Positions 53,703-63,376 of a stretch of 64,000 nucleotides of DNA are shown piece by piece. Origin of the DNA: Planctomycetaceae bacterium (GTDB taxonomy: Bacteria; Planctomycetota; Planctomycetia; Planctomycetales; Planctomycetaceae). The DNA is taken from positions 248,001 through 312,000 of the forward strand of contig JACKHO010000008.1 of NCBI GenBank assembly GCA_020638955.1, given 5' to 3'. The number at the start of each line of letters is the position of its first letter. Positions within the stretch are counted from its first letter, which is position 1. The notes beneath the pieces are model-generated. The model was given only the letters and a program-made list of their open reading frames with translations, ran no database searches and was not told the origin of the DNA. Both the position numbers and the translations under genes were made by a program.

Positions 53703-54126
53703 GAGAACAATACGTTCACAGAGTCAGTTCTGCTGACGTAACTCGCCTTTCGATGCGCCGTACGGATTTGCAGAAGAAAAACTGCTCTTGCCGAATATGA
53801 AACTCCGCGGATAATGAGAGTGTTACCCACGGCCTTGTGGAATTTCCCGAACGCGGCATTCTGCAAGAGTGGGATTCAACATTGCTCCTTTGGAAATTTG
53901 GCGTGTAGACCGGAGTGGTCTGGCCACTCTTTGCCGAAGGAGTTTCCGTCGAAACCGCTGGTTCGACATCACCCATTGCTCGTGGGGCTCTTCTCGGCAA
54001 ATTGCTGCCTGGCATCCTTCAGTCTCACATTGCCCTATCCCATTTCGGTTTGGATCTGAGTGGCTTCACTGAGTCGCACAATTCAGTGAGACCATTCGCG
54101 GTACGGCAATGAAATGGAGGTGTGAA
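53703..54126. other. Divergent intergenic region upstream of prkA
   Basis: 424 bases between divergent starts. A 7-bp hairpin TCACTGA/TCAGTGA (54066-54072 with 54083-54089) lies 38 bases before the prkA start and could act on its leader. No credible gene and no known repeat was seen. Confidence 0.45.
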
Positions 54127-56169
54127 ATGGTTCAAGGCAGTGCATTTCTTCAACAGGTTTCTGCAAAGCAGGACGCCGATCAGTTTCGGACGGAACACTG
54201 GCAGGGTTCTTTCGCTGAGTATCTCGATTTAGTTCGAGAGCGGCCCGAAGTGACTCGCACGGCCTATCAGCGGTTGTACGATATGGTCATCGCCGATGGC
54301 CAGTATGCCGTTGAGGGATCAAAGAACATGGTGCGTTACAAGTTCTTTGATGATCCTCACAACAATGGGGCCGATGCCATTTTCGGTTTGACCCGCACGT
54401 TGATGGAACTGGTCAACGTCTTCAAATCTGCGGCGCTCGGGTATGGAACAGAGCGACGTGTGCTGCTATTGCACGGACCGGTCGGGAGTTCGAAGTCGAC
54501 CATTGCCCGACTGCTCAAACGCGGTTTGCAACGGTACAGCCGGACTGATGAAGGGGCACTGTTCACTTTTGGCTGGAAGGAAGCCGACGGCAGCATTACT
54601 TGGGATCCGATGAATGGCGAGCCACTGCAACTGGTGCCAGCGAGCGAACGTGCCAGCGTTTGCAGTTATCTCAACCAAGGACGTGGCGAGCACGACTTCC
54701 AAGTCGAAATTCGTAAGGACGTCTGTCCACTTTCCCGCTGGTACTTCCAGGAGCGTCTAAAAGAAGCGCAGGGCGACTGGACGAAAGTCGTCGAAAGTGT
54801 GGTCGTGAAACGGCTGTTCCTGTCGGAACAGGATCGTATTGGTATTGGCACGTTCCAGCCGAAGGACGAAAAGAATCAGGATTCGACCGAACTGACCGGA
54901 GATATCAACTACCGGAAAATCGCAGAGTACGGAACCGAGTCCGATCCTCGTGCGTTCAACTTTGACGGAGAATTCAACGTCGCCAATCGCGGCATGATTG
55001 AGTTCATCGAAGTGCTCAAACTCGACGTGGCCTTCCTCTACGATTTGCTGGGAGCATCGCAGGAACACAAAATCAAACCGAAGAAGTTTGCCCAGACCGA
55101 TATCGACACGGTCATTATTGGTCACACCAACGAACCGGAGTATCGCAAACTTCAGTCGAACGAGTTCATGGAAGCGTTGCGCGATCGTACGATCAAAATC
55201 GACGTGCCGTACGTCACCACACTCGAAGAAGAAATCAAAATCTACGAGAAGGACTACAATCCCAAACGCGTTCGCGGCAAACACATCGCACCGCACACGC
55301 TCGAAGTGGCGGCCATGTGGGCATTGCTGACACGACTGGAACAACCAAAGCATCACGGCCTGACGCTTGTGCAGAAAATGAAGTTGTACAACGGCAAGAG
55401 CCTGCCGGGATTCACAACGGAAAACGTGCGGCAGTTGCGTCGCGAAGCGAAGCACGAAGGACTGGAAGGAATTTCGCCGCGCTACGTGCAGGACAAAATC
55501 TCGAATGCCCTTGTGGTCAACACCACGGCGACCAGTCTGAACCCGTTCATGGTTCTCAACGAACTGGAGGCGGGGCTGAAACATCATTCACTCATTGGCA
55601 ACGAGGAACTCCGCGAGCACTACCGCCAACTGATTTCGGTGGTGAAGGACGAATACACCGATGCCGTTAAGAATGAAGTGCAACGCGCCATTGCCGCTGA
55701 TGAAGACGCCCTGAAACGCCTGTGCGGTAACTACATTGACAATGTCAAAGCGTACACGCAGCGTGAAAAGGTGAAGAACAAATTCACGGGCGAAGACGAG
55801 GAACCAGATGAACGTCTCATGCGCGCGATTGAGGAAAAAATCGACATTCCTGAATCACGCAAAGATGACTTCCGCCGGGAAATCATGAACTACATTGGCG
55901 CCCTGGCCATTGATGGCAAGACGTTCGACTATCGGACGAACGAGCGTCTACAGAAGGCCCTCGAAATGAAACTGTTCGAGGATCAGAAAGACACCATCAA
56001 GCTGACGAGTCTGGTGTCTCAGGTCGTTGATCAGGACACGCAGGCGAAAATCGACATCGTCAAGAGTCGACTTATTCGTGACTACGGTTACAACGACGAG
56101 TCGGCCACCGACGTGCTGCAATACGTCGCCAGCATTTTCGCCCGCGGCGATGCGAAACGAGATTCGTAA
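54127..56169 (+). CDS. prkA: PrkA-type serine protein kinase
   Basis: 680 residues from the ATG at 54127; GGAGG (54116-54120) lies 6 bases upstream, deciding against the ATG at 54109. The N-terminal AAA+ domain has Walker A GPVGSSKST in RVLLLHGPVGSSKSTIARLL; the family segments DRIGIGTFQPKDEKNQDSTE and FCNF-free DPRAFNFDGEFNVANRG follow, with IDTVIIGHTNEPEYRKLQSN in the second half, and a helical C-terminal PrkA domain. The family is linked with stress and stationary-phase control (YeaG in E. coli). The usual partners yeaH/yhbH and spoVR are not adjacent. Confidence 0.94.
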   Translation: MVQGSAFLQQVSAKQDADQFRTEHWQGSFAEYLDLVRERPEVTRTAYQRLYDMVIADGQYAVEGSKNMVRYKFFDDPHNNGADAIFGLTRTLMELVNVFKSAALGYGTERRVLLLHGPVGSSKSTIARLLKRGLQRYSRTDEGALFTFGWKEADGSITWDPMNGEPLQLVPASERASVCSYLNQGRGEHDFQVEIRKDVCPLSRWYFQERLKEAQGDWTKVVESVVVKRLFLSEQDRIGIGTFQPKDEKNQDSTELTGDINYRKIAEYGTESDPRAFNFDGEFNVANRGMIEFIEVLKLDVAFLYDLLGASQEHKIKPKKFAQTDIDTVIIGHTNEPEYRKLQSNEFMEALRDRTIKIDVPYVTTLEEEIKIYEKDYNPKRVRGKHIAPHTLEVAAMWALLTRLEQPKHHGLTLVQKMKLYNGKSLPGFTTENVRQLRREAKHEGLEGISPRYVQDKISNALVVNTTATSLNPFMVLNELEAGLKHHSLIGNEELREHYRQLISVVKDEYTDAVKNEVQRAIAADEDALKRLCGNYIDNVKAYTQREKVKNKFTGEDEEPDERLMRAIEEKIDIPESRKDDFRREIMNYIGALAIDGKTFDYRTNERLQKALEMKLFEDQKDTIKLTSLVSQVVDQDTQAKIDIVKSRLIRDYGYNDESATDVLQYVASIFARGDAKRDS

Positions 56170-56234
56170 GGCAGATTGTCGTGTTTTGAGTATCGCAAAA
56201 CTTCTGGCAATTCACGTCTGATGTGACGGGAATT

Positions 56235-56259
56235 CACAGACAGGAATGTCTGTGCCACC
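56235..56259 (-). repeat. Dispersed hairpin repeat, family A (inverted)
   Basis: On the minus strand GGTGG then CACAGACA-TTCC-TGTCTGTG, identical in stem and loop to the 7639 and 8175 copies. Here AATTCC, not T-residues, follows the stem. Confidence 0.8.
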
Positions 56260-56283
56260 TGACAATTAGCAGTAAACGATTCA

Positions 56284-56425
56284 GTAGGGTGCGTGGAGCA
56301 AGTCGCCAACTGTCATGGTGGGTTACGTCCACTGGCTGTGTGTGGCAGTTGAGAGGTGTTCTGTCTTACGCTGATAAATTTGCGTAACGCACCACCACCG
56401 TTGACGTGGACTTCACCCACCCTAC
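56284..56425 (-). repeat. Dispersed repeat, family C (inverted, long copy)
   Basis: On the minus strand it begins GTAGGGTGGGTGAAGTCC and includes GTGCGTTACGC and GGACGTAACCCACCAT, the same landmarks as the shorter copy at 7100-7208. It lies between prkA and the GcvH-like gene. Confidence 0.75.
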
Positions 56426-56434
56426 GAATGAATC

Positions 56435-56881
56435 TCAGTCGTTCAGTTGCCCTTTAATCATGCGTTGAGTTTCATCCCACTTCGTTCCGAGGAAGTCGAC
56501 GTACTCCTGGGGTGACATGAAACGGGCTTGGGTTTCGAACGTATAGAGCCAGCCCTGTTCGTAGTTGTCGGTGTTGATGACCGAAGGGTCGTCCATCAGG
56601 GCGGTATTGAAGTGTCCGATGATGCCATCCGCCGGTGGGTAGAGCGTGGAAACGGCTTTCGAGCTTTCGATTTCTCCGATTTCCTGTTTCCGTTTCACGG
56701 GTGTGTTGGAGTCGACACTCCAGTCCAGGAAGTACACGTCCTGGAGTAGACGCACGGAATACGCCGTGAAGCCAACACGAAAGCCCCCGGCTGCCTCCTG
56801 TACCCACAAGTGGTTGTCGGAGTACATGCGGTCGGTGGGGATTTGGGCTTCATACTTGCCCATGGAAAACACGAGTGACAT
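56435..56881 (-). CDS. GcvH-like lipoyl-domain protein
   Basis: 148 residues from the ATG at 56881, with GGAG five bases upstream; the frame continues to 57055 but that part overlaps speA and is rejected. The fold of glycine-cleavage H protein is visible: YSDNHLWVQEAAGGFRVGFT, then the lipoylation segment GEIESSKAVSTLYPPADG with the modifiable Lys, and NTDNYEQGWLYTFE. Genes for P and T proteins are not adjacent. Orphan GcvH-like proteins also carry lipoate for other routes or serve in lipoate relay. It follows speA after 67 bases, a pairing whose sense is unclear. Confidence 0.85.
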   Translation of the reverse strand: MSLVFSMGKYEAQIPTDRMYSDNHLWVQEAAGGFRVGFTAYSVRLLQDVYFLDWSVDSNTPVKRKQEIGEIESSKAVSTLYPPADGIIGHFNTALMDDPSVINTDNYEQGWLYTFETQARFMSPQEYVDFLGTKWDETQRMIKGQLND

Positions 56882-56948
56882 GGAGTCTCCATGCTGACGT
56901 CGACGTGCGGCAATACGGAACGCGATTTGGCTCAGGGTAGTCGATTCG

Positions 56949-58859
56949 TTATGGCTCTTCGAGGTAGGTATAGCCGTTGAGGCCTTCCTCGTAGAATTTG
57001 ACAATCCTGCCCGCTTCATGATGCGTGACATGACCATCACGCACGGCGAGTTCAACCGACTGCTGCACGCGGTGCATCAGGTCGCTCCCTTTGAACTGCA
57101 CGTATTCGAGCACCTGTCGGACGGTGTCTCCCTTAATGATGGTGTCGAGGACGACTTCACCTTCTTCGGTGATTTCGACGTGGACAGCGTTTGTGTCGCC
57201 GAACAAGTTGTGCAAGTCCCCCAGGATTTCCTGATAGGCACCAATGAGGAAGGCACCCATGACGTAGGTGGAACCATCGAATTCGTGGAGTCGCAGCGTC
57301 CGTTTGACGTCGCGGCGATCGATAAAGCAGTCGATTTTTCCGTCGGAGTCGCAAGTGATATCGCTCAGCACGCCGTGCCGTGTCGGTTGTTCTTCCAACC
57401 GGTGGATGGGCATGACCGGGAACAGTTGTTTGATCGCCCAACTGTCCGGCATGGATTGAAACAGCGAGAAATTGCAGAAGTACGTATCCGACAACAAACG
57501 GTCGAGACTCTGCAATTCGTCCGGGATGTATTCCAGTTCCGGAATGAGTCGCTGGATTTTGTAGGCAATGGCGAAGTAGAGGTTTTCTGCCAGCACCCGC
57601 TGCTCCAAAGGCAGGTAGCCGGTGCTGAACAGGCTCATGGCCATGTCGAGGGCCTGCTGAGCATCGTGATACGCTTCCAGGACGTTGCGAGTGTTCACGT
57701 CGCGACAGGTCATCATCAAATCGTGCAGCGGTTGCTCGAATTCGTCCGGGATTTCTTTCGGAATGTTGCTGACATTTCCCTGACGCGTAACGCCAAGCGT
57801 GCCGAACACCAGCACGCTGTGATACGCCGCAATGGCACGGCCACTTTCCGAAATGATATTCGGATGTGGCACGCCGGCTTCGTCGCACACCGTCTGGGCA
57901 TGGTAAATGATGTCGTTGGCGTATTCCTGCAGCGTGTAATTCATCGACGATTCGAAGTTCGTCTGCGAGCCATCGTAGTCGACTCCCAGACCACCCCCGA
58001 CGTCGAGGTACGTCAGCCCGGCACCCCGCTTCGAGAGGTCAACATAAACGCGGACTGCTTCGTTGACGGCTCCCTTCACCTGCCGAATATTCGTGATCTG
58101 GCTTCCCAGGTGGAAGTGCAGGAGTTTGAAGCAGTCGGCCATGCCGCGGCTCTCAAGTTCTTTCAGGGCCTGCAATACTTCCGCGACGGTCAAACCGAAC
58201 TTCGACCGGTACCCGCCCGAGGACTGCCAACGCCCCGATCCGCGTGATGCCAGTTTGACACGCATTCCAATGTTTGGACGCACACCGACCTTCTCGGCGT
58301 ATTTCAGGCAAAGTTCGAGTTCGGTGTACTTCTCGACGACCGGAATGACGGTGCGGCCCATTTTCTGGGCGAGCATGGCCATTTCGATGAATTCGTCGTC
58401 TTTGAAACCATTGCAGACAATGGGCGTTTCGGGCGACGTCATCGCGACGACGGCCATTAGCTCGGGCTTGCTGCCCGCTTCGAGACCGAACCCGTAGGGG
58501 CGTCCGTACTCGATGATTTTCTCAACGACTTCCCGCTGTTGATTCACCTTGATGGGGTAAACGCACGAATACTTCCCCTTGTACCCGTGGTCGAGAATTG
58601 CTTTCGAAAAGCAGTCGTTGATTTCCCGCATGCGGTCCTTCAGGACACCGTTGAACCGCAGCAGAATGGGAAGGTCGAGGCCGCGCAGTTGAAGTCGGTC
58701 AACCAGCTCCTTCAAATCAATTCCTCGATCACGGCGACGATCGGGATGGACAAACAGATGGCCATTCTCCCCGACGGAAAAATAGTCCTTCCCCCAACGC
58801 TGTACTTCGTACAGGTCAACTGCGTCGGCGATTGTCCAAGCTTGATTTGGTTCGATCAT
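56949..58859 (-). CDS. speA: Biosynthetic arginine decarboxylase
   Basis: 636 residues from the ATG at 58859, with GGAGG nine bases upstream; an in-frame extension to 58916 is not needed. The PLP enzyme makes agmatine for polyamine synthesis. Visible features: the Lys segment YSCVYPIKVNQQREVVE for PLP, GLEAGSKPELMAVVAM, FKLLHFHLGSQITNIRQVKG, YLDVGGGLGVDYDGSQT, IISESGRAIAAYHSVLVF and the C-terminal DIDDxxR-like active-site region near GDTVRQVLEYVQF. Length agrees with SpeA proteins. No agmatinase or agmatine deiminase is next to it; a GcvH-like gene follows. Confidence 0.95.
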   Translation of the reverse strand: MIEPNQAWTIADAVDLYEVQRWGKDYFSVGENGHLFVHPDRRRDRGIDLKELVDRLQLRGLDLPILLRFNGVLKDRMREINDCFSKAILDHGYKGKYSCVYPIKVNQQREVVEKIIEYGRPYGFGLEAGSKPELMAVVAMTSPETPIVCNGFKDDEFIEMAMLAQKMGRTVIPVVEKYTELELCLKYAEKVGVRPNIGMRVKLASRGSGRWQSSGGYRSKFGLTVAEVLQALKELESRGMADCFKLLHFHLGSQITNIRQVKGAVNEAVRVYVDLSKRGAGLTYLDVGGGLGVDYDGSQTNFESSMNYTLQEYANDIIYHAQTVCDEAGVPHPNIISESGRAIAAYHSVLVFGTLGVTRQGNVSNIPKEIPDEFEQPLHDLMMTCRDVNTRNVLEAYHDAQQALDMAMSLFSTGYLPLEQRVLAENLYFAIAYKIQRLIPELEYIPDELQSLDRLLSDTYFCNFSLFQSMPDSWAIKQLFPVMPIHRLEEQPTRHGVLSDITCDSDGKIDCFIDRRDVKRTLRLHEFDGSTYVMGAFLIGAYQEILGDLHNLFGDTNAVHVEITEEGEVVLDTIIKGDTVRQVLEYVQFKGSDLMHRVQQSVELAVRDGHVTHHEAGRIVKFYEEGLNGYTYLEEP

Positions 58860-59053
58860 TAACCGAAACCTCCGTGGCGAAAGCGATTGGGTCGCCACCC
58901 GTTTGAGAATTGTCACCAGTATTCGAAATCACGCCCGGCCCCGCGGGTGAATCGAAAGAAACGGCATTCTTTCGAAAATCGTGTTTAAACGAAAGCCTCA
59001 ACGGGCGGTTTTGTGTGACGAATTTCGCCGTCCAAGTTGGCGGGAACGCAAAA

Positions 59054-59746
59054 TCAGGCTGATTGCTGGGGGTGACGCAACTCGAAAATCTGAAACTGTT
59101 GGACGGTTGGCTCGGCGAGGGGTGAACCATTCTGGTCAAGAATAGTAACGCGGAAGCCAAAATCGCGGGCGGCCTTGAGAAAATTGGGGGCTTGCATACG
59201 GCCGGGGTCACTCAGCCAGCAGACGCCATTCGGTGACAGCGTAGACTTCAACATTTCGAGCAGAATGGAATGCAGGGCGGCGTCGTAGGTGACTTCGCAG
59301 CCGACAATGGCGTCGAACGTGAGGTCCTGCGGGATTCTCCAGTCGAGCAGGAGCGTCTCCGGTTCTCCCAGCCCGTTGCGTATTGCGTTTTCACGCACCA
59401 GGTTGAGGGGCAGTTCGTCATAGTCGCTGAAGACGACTTGATCTCCCCGCTTCAATCCTGCCAACCCAACCAGCCCCAGACCGCAACCGACTTCGAGGAC
59501 ACGCGAGCCAGCCTTCCAGGGAGCGAACCGAAGAGTCGCCGCCGCCATCGGAGCAGAAGGCCACATGAACGCCCAATAGGGCATGTAGTCGTTTTCGGCA
59601 TTGCGCTGGGCGACAGTTGCGTCGTCGAGGAATGCGTCTGGGTCGGTGGGGACGATGAGGTTGTATGTGTCAGCCCCGACTGCGAATTCCTGTTCGGTCC
59701 ATCCACCTGGGATGTCGGGGAGTAATTCCGGGATTTGAGGAGGCAT
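59054..59746 (-). CDS. SAM-dependent methyltransferase (lysine-methyltransferase-like)
   Basis: 230 residues with a class I Rossmann fold: motif I RVLEVGCGLGLVGLAGLKRG, then VVFSDYDELPLNLVRENAIR, a middle strand FDAIVGCEVTYDAALHSIL and LKSTLSPNGVCWLSDPGR. The mix of an YMPYWAFMWPSA segment before motif I and the EVTYD element resembles the METTL/ETFB-type protein lysine methyltransferases and nicotinamide methyltransferase group. Substrate unknown. It starts 58 bases after the carboxypeptidase-domain protein stop, on the same strand; a shared transcript is possible. Confidence 0.82.
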   Translation of the reverse strand: MPPQIPELLPDIPGGWTEQEFAVGADTYNLIVPTDPDAFLDDATVAQRNAENDYMPYWAFMWPSAPMAAATLRFAPWKAGSRVLEVGCGLGLVGLAGLKRGDQVVFSDYDELPLNLVRENAIRNGLGEPETLLLDWRIPQDLTFDAIVGCEVTYDAALHSILLEMLKSTLSPNGVCWLSDPGRMQAPNFLKAARDFGFRVTILDQNGSPLAEPTVQQFQIFELRHPQQSA

Positions 59747-59804
59747 GGGAGCGACGCAGTGGTACAGAATCGAGAATGGTGCTGGACGCCCCGAGGACTG
59801 CGTC

Positions 59805-61712
59805 TCAGTTACTTAGGAAGAACGGCAGAGTTTCCCCCTCTTCGGCACGGTAGTCAATGAACTGGTCTCCGTTCAGGTCGATAACCGCCGGTACCTTGGG
59901 GTTCATCCTCAATATACGACCATTGAGACTGTCAACACCCATCGCCGCTTTGAATTGCCCGCGTTGCAACCCTTCGATGCGGAAGTAGCCGTCCACGTCA
60001 GAGACAACAGCCAGATGAGATACTTCAACGTGATGCGTTGGTGTCAGTGCCACTCGTGTGAATGGTTCTGTTCGTCCAGCGAAAACGAAATTCCCCGTCA
60101 GTTTTCCCGGTTCCAGCTCGGTGGCTGCTCCCGGTTCGATTTCAAACTTGCGCGACCAGCAGGAGTACGTCACATTCCCTTCACTATGCATGAGCGTGAC
60201 GTGATAGCTGCCTCCCTCAAGTGAATGAATTTCGAATTCGCCTTTGTCGTCAAGGTCAACTCGCTCGTACATGTGGTCCACACCATCGTTCGATTGAAAC
60301 GAGAGACTAATCGAGTCCGTGAGTTCGCGAAACTGCGAGCCCTCCGGGATACTGCCACGAATGACTGCTTCACGTTGAAGTGGAATTTCGATGACACCGT
60401 CGGAATCTGGCTCTGGTCTGTTAACAGGCAGAATGACACGGCGCGAAAATCCTCGATGGTAAATCACAAGCGAAGCCGAGTGGATGCCGTCAGGGACATG
60501 CAACATCCCGTTCGCATCGGACGTGTGTCGACACACGTCTTCCAGCGAATGGTGCCCGTCAGCGTATTCGTCAAAGCTGCTCCATTCGATGTAGTTCCGT
60601 TGGCGTTGGCGGAAAACACCCGTGAGCACGCTGACGTTGGTAATGGGAGCTTTCGTGGCGGCATCGACAAGCCGAACTTTCAAGGACGCATGTGGCTGCA
60701 GCGTAATGATGACTGGATCGCTGGCGGAGGTTTCCTTTGCGATTCCGTATTCAAAGTGCGGTGCGTAGCCGACGGCAAAGGCACGAATCTGGCATCGATA
60801 CGAGGAACGCAAATTCTCCATTGCCAGACGCCCCTCGGGATTGTTGACAGGCCAGGTTTGTGCGCGATGCCTGAGTGTTGCCTGGTAATTCGGGACGGGG
60901 TTCCCGTCTGTGTCGATAACTTGCAAGTGCAGCGTCGAAACGGAAGCGTCATCTGCGTATTCCAGCGTCCGGTTTGGTATGACAACCGTGACGTCACCGT
61001 GGGAGGCGTGATATTCAATTCGTGAGATTTGGTGGTAGTGAACGACGTCCTCATCCCGCACGAAGTTCAGCCGTAGCCATCCGGCGTTGTTGAACTTTGC
61101 TCGTTGCTCCTCCTGTTCAATGGACTGCAGCGGTTCCGGACCGGGAATCAGCTGTTCCAGTCGGCAGACGCCATTTTCGTCGGTAACCACCGGCTCATCA
61201 TGTCCGGGGATTTGCTCGGGCGTCGTGGGACTTGAAAAACTGGAGAACACACCATTGCTGGGAGTCAGTGGAACAACTGTCAGTCCGGGAACTGCACTCC
61301 CGTTTTCGTCCACAGCATGAATTGTCAGAGGATTGTCCTTGGCGAGCGAAATATTCATTTCGGTTGGATTCGATTTCGGCCCTGGCACAATGTTGTGCCC
61401 CCACGTCGAGCAAAAGCCTTTCGCTGAAATCTGGAGTGAGAACTGTGATCCGACGTAATCAGTCTCAATGCGGAACTCGCCGTTGTCGTCCGTTTGGGCT
61501 TCGATGAGTTTCTTGCGGTTCCAGGGATAACGCGGCCCCCACTTCAGCACCGCTCCGGCAATCGGCTGTTTTTGATCATCAACGATTTGCCCCTCCAGAA
61601 CTCGAGGGAATTCTGGCACGTGTTTTACAGCGGGGTTTGATTCGTCCTGAGCAACTGCCGCCGCACACAGCGAAATGAGCGTGCATCCCGCAAGTAAGAG
61701 ACTCCAACGCAT
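59805..61712 (-). CDS. Secreted protein with carboxypeptidase-regulatory-like domains
   Basis: 635 residues with a signal peptide (MRWSLLLAGCTLISLCAAAV). Several CarboxypepD_reg/Ig-like beta modules are visible: VLEGQIVDDQKQPIAGAVLK with DDNGEFRIET, then LTIHAVDENGSAVPGLTVVP, LQVIDTDGNPVPNYQATLRH, KVRLVDAATKAPITNVSVLT and DVDGYFRIEGLQRGQFKAAM near the end. Such repeats are structural or binding modules, not enzymes. The terminal DLNGDQFIDYRA resembles a calcium-binding dockerin-like loop. AGGAG six bases before the ATG supports the start. Role unknown; a surface protein is likely. Confidence 0.8.
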   Translation of the reverse strand: MRWSLLLAGCTLISLCAAAVAQDESNPAVKHVPEFPRVLEGQIVDDQKQPIAGAVLKWGPRYPWNRKKLIEAQTDDNGEFRIETDYVGSQFSLQISAKGFCSTWGHNIVPGPKSNPTEMNISLAKDNPLTIHAVDENGSAVPGLTVVPLTPSNGVFSSFSSPTTPEQIPGHDEPVVTDENGVCRLEQLIPGPEPLQSIEQEEQRAKFNNAGWLRLNFVRDEDVVHYHQISRIEYHASHGDVTVVIPNRTLEYADDASVSTLHLQVIDTDGNPVPNYQATLRHRAQTWPVNNPEGRLAMENLRSSYRCQIRAFAVGYAPHFEYGIAKETSASDPVIITLQPHASLKVRLVDAATKAPITNVSVLTGVFRQRQRNYIEWSSFDEYADGHHSLEDVCRHTSDANGMLHVPDGIHSASLVIYHRGFSRRVILPVNRPEPDSDGVIEIPLQREAVIRGSIPEGSQFRELTDSISLSFQSNDGVDHMYERVDLDDKGEFEIHSLEGGSYHVTLMHSEGNVTYSCWSRKFEIEPGAATELEPGKLTGNFVFAGRTEPFTRVALTPTHHVEVSHLAVVSDVDGYFRIEGLQRGQFKAAMGVDSLNGRILRMNPKVPAVIDLNGDQFIDYRAEEGETLPFFLSN

Positions 61713-61900
61713 GACGAACTCCTAAGCGATGTTTTCAGCAGCGGAAGGCCGAATTCACCTTCCCTCGAAGGATGACGCCCTGACGAAGCAACCGATTTGA
61801 GAAATCCTGCTGATTCTGACGATTTTTACCAAAGTTCCGATCAGACGGCGACGATGAGTGAGATGGAGCCGCATCTCCTTGGCGGGAGCGTTGTGTCATT

Positions 61901-63076
61901 ATGCAAAATCACACCTTTCGGATTGCCTTTTGGACGTTGCTGACGTCGTTGGGGCTCTGTCTCACCGCTGCGGTTCTCAGCCCTCAGGCACAGCTCGCCA
62001 TTAGTCCGCCCCCGGCCACACTGCCGCATCAGGACGGATTCGTTCTCGCGGAATATCCCCGAATCAAACTTGGCCCTCCAGAGTCGTTTCCCAGTGACTG
62101 GCGCGTGGCATCGAGTGATCCGAGCGTTATTCCAACCATTGCCGTGCCGCCACCGCGTCCGGCTCCCGTCAATCATGATGCTCCAAGCCCTGTCCGGGAA
62201 CTTCCTGTCCCGAGTCCCTATGAGGCACGGCCCATTGCTCCGCCTCCCTATGAATTGAAGCAGGAGTCGATGGTTGTACAGGAGCAGCCAGAAGAGTTGC
62301 CCGCAACCGATTTGCGAATTGCCAGCCGAACAGAAATTCCTTCACGTGTACTTACGGCACCACAGCCCGAGGAAGCGGAGGCGATTTCGTCGTTGACCGC
62401 GTCGGAAAATCACATTTACGAGGAACTCCCCCCCCCGCCGCTGGTTCTCGATGATCCTCTGGTTGTAGAAGAGCCAGCCATTGTGGCTCCCACGAGTTTT
62501 GGTGAATCGGCACTGCAAACGGAACTGCTCGCAGAAGTGCAACTCATTCGGGAACAAGTCACTCGAATTGGCGAAATGCAGGTTCGTGCTGCTACCACTC
62601 CGAAATTGGAGACAGAATCAACTCCTGAGGAGCCGCAGACTCTTCGCGTCGAGCCGCAGCCGTGGGCACCGCTGAAGACCGATTTGCTTGTCGAAGCGGA
62701 AACCGAAAATGTATTGGTTGCGGAAACTGTTCCTGTAAACGTCGACGTGACGGTCAGCGAAAGTTCCGAGTCTGTTGAAGCAGTCGAAGAGGTCAGCGGA
62801 ATTGTCATTCGCGCCATTCCGAGTGAAACACCTGAACGCTGGTCCTTTGAATTCCGTAATGCACCAGTCAGCGAAGTGCTCGTCAAACTGGGTGAGCATG
62901 CCGGGACAGAAGTTGTTGTCGAAGCGGGTATTGATGACGTTTACTCGCGGGACTTCAAGAATGTCGATCCCCGACAGGCACTTGCCAGTGTCGTGAAGAC
63001 ATTTGGCTTCGGCGTGGACGTGCGAGGCGACTACATCTTCATCCGACGCGATCGACCTCTTTCCAAATCGCGCTGA
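61901..63076 (+). CDS. Exported Pro/Glu-rich protein with a C-terminal STN-type domain
   Basis: 391 residues. A signal anchor (RIAFWTLLTSLGLCLTAAVL) is followed by a long Pro/Glu-rich disordered part to about residue 200 and acidic repeats to about 310. The last 80 residues form a secretin/TonB short N-terminal-like domain: WSFEFRNAPVSEVLVKLGEH, TEVVVEAGIDDVYSRDFKNV, DPRQALASVVKTFGFGVDVR and GDYIFIRR. STN domains occur at the periplasmic side of secretins and TonB receptors, but no channel domain is present. It might be an accessory of a secretin encoded elsewhere. The next gene is a lipoprotein. Confidence 0.7.
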   Translation: MQNHTFRIAFWTLLTSLGLCLTAAVLSPQAQLAISPPPATLPHQDGFVLAEYPRIKLGPPESFPSDWRVASSDPSVIPTIAVPPPRPAPVNHDAPSPVRELPVPSPYEARPIAPPPYELKQESMVVQEQPEELPATDLRIASRTEIPSRVLTAPQPEEAEAISSLTASENHIYEELPPPPLVLDDPLVVEEPAIVAPTSFGESALQTELLAEVQLIREQVTRIGEMQVRAATTPKLETESTPEEPQTLRVEPQPWAPLKTDLLVEAETENVLVAETVPVNVDVTVSESSESVEAVEEVSGIVIRAIPSETPERWSFEFRNAPVSEVLVKLGEHAGTEVVVEAGIDDVYSRDFKNVDPRQALASVVKTFGFGVDVRGDYIFIRRDRPLSKSR

Positions 63077-63376
63077 TTCGACTGTTGGATTTGATCGCTG
63101 CAAACCGTACAGGGCGATTAGTCTTCTCAGGGCGTGCTTCGTGCCTCAGTGTTAGATTGAGGCTCACAACCTCAGATGGCTGAGAATTCTCACATTGTCG
63201 CTTCGGTCGAATTTGCCGAACGTCGATGAACCTCAATAGAGCATTGTTCAAACCGCTGTTCGCGTGCACCAAGTGAAGAACTTGTGAAAGCCGTTCACGG
63301 GCAAAACAAAGGAAAAACGTGCTCTCACTTTTTCTGCAAGGATGCGATTGCAGTTTTGAGGTTCGGAGTTTGAGAG
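63077..63376. other. Intergenic region after the STN-domain gene
   Basis: 300 bases. A hairpin GCCTCA/TGAGGC (63143-63148 with 63158-63163) and a second small one just downstream (CTCAG-ATGG-CTGAG) could end transcription, though T-runs are missing. No gene was found. Confidence 0.45.

Noticed and set aside
57018..58247. Long open frame of 409 codons on the plus strand opposite speA
   Set aside because: It is the antisense shadow of a well-recognised SpeA frame; no ribosome site, no family resemblance and unusual composition.
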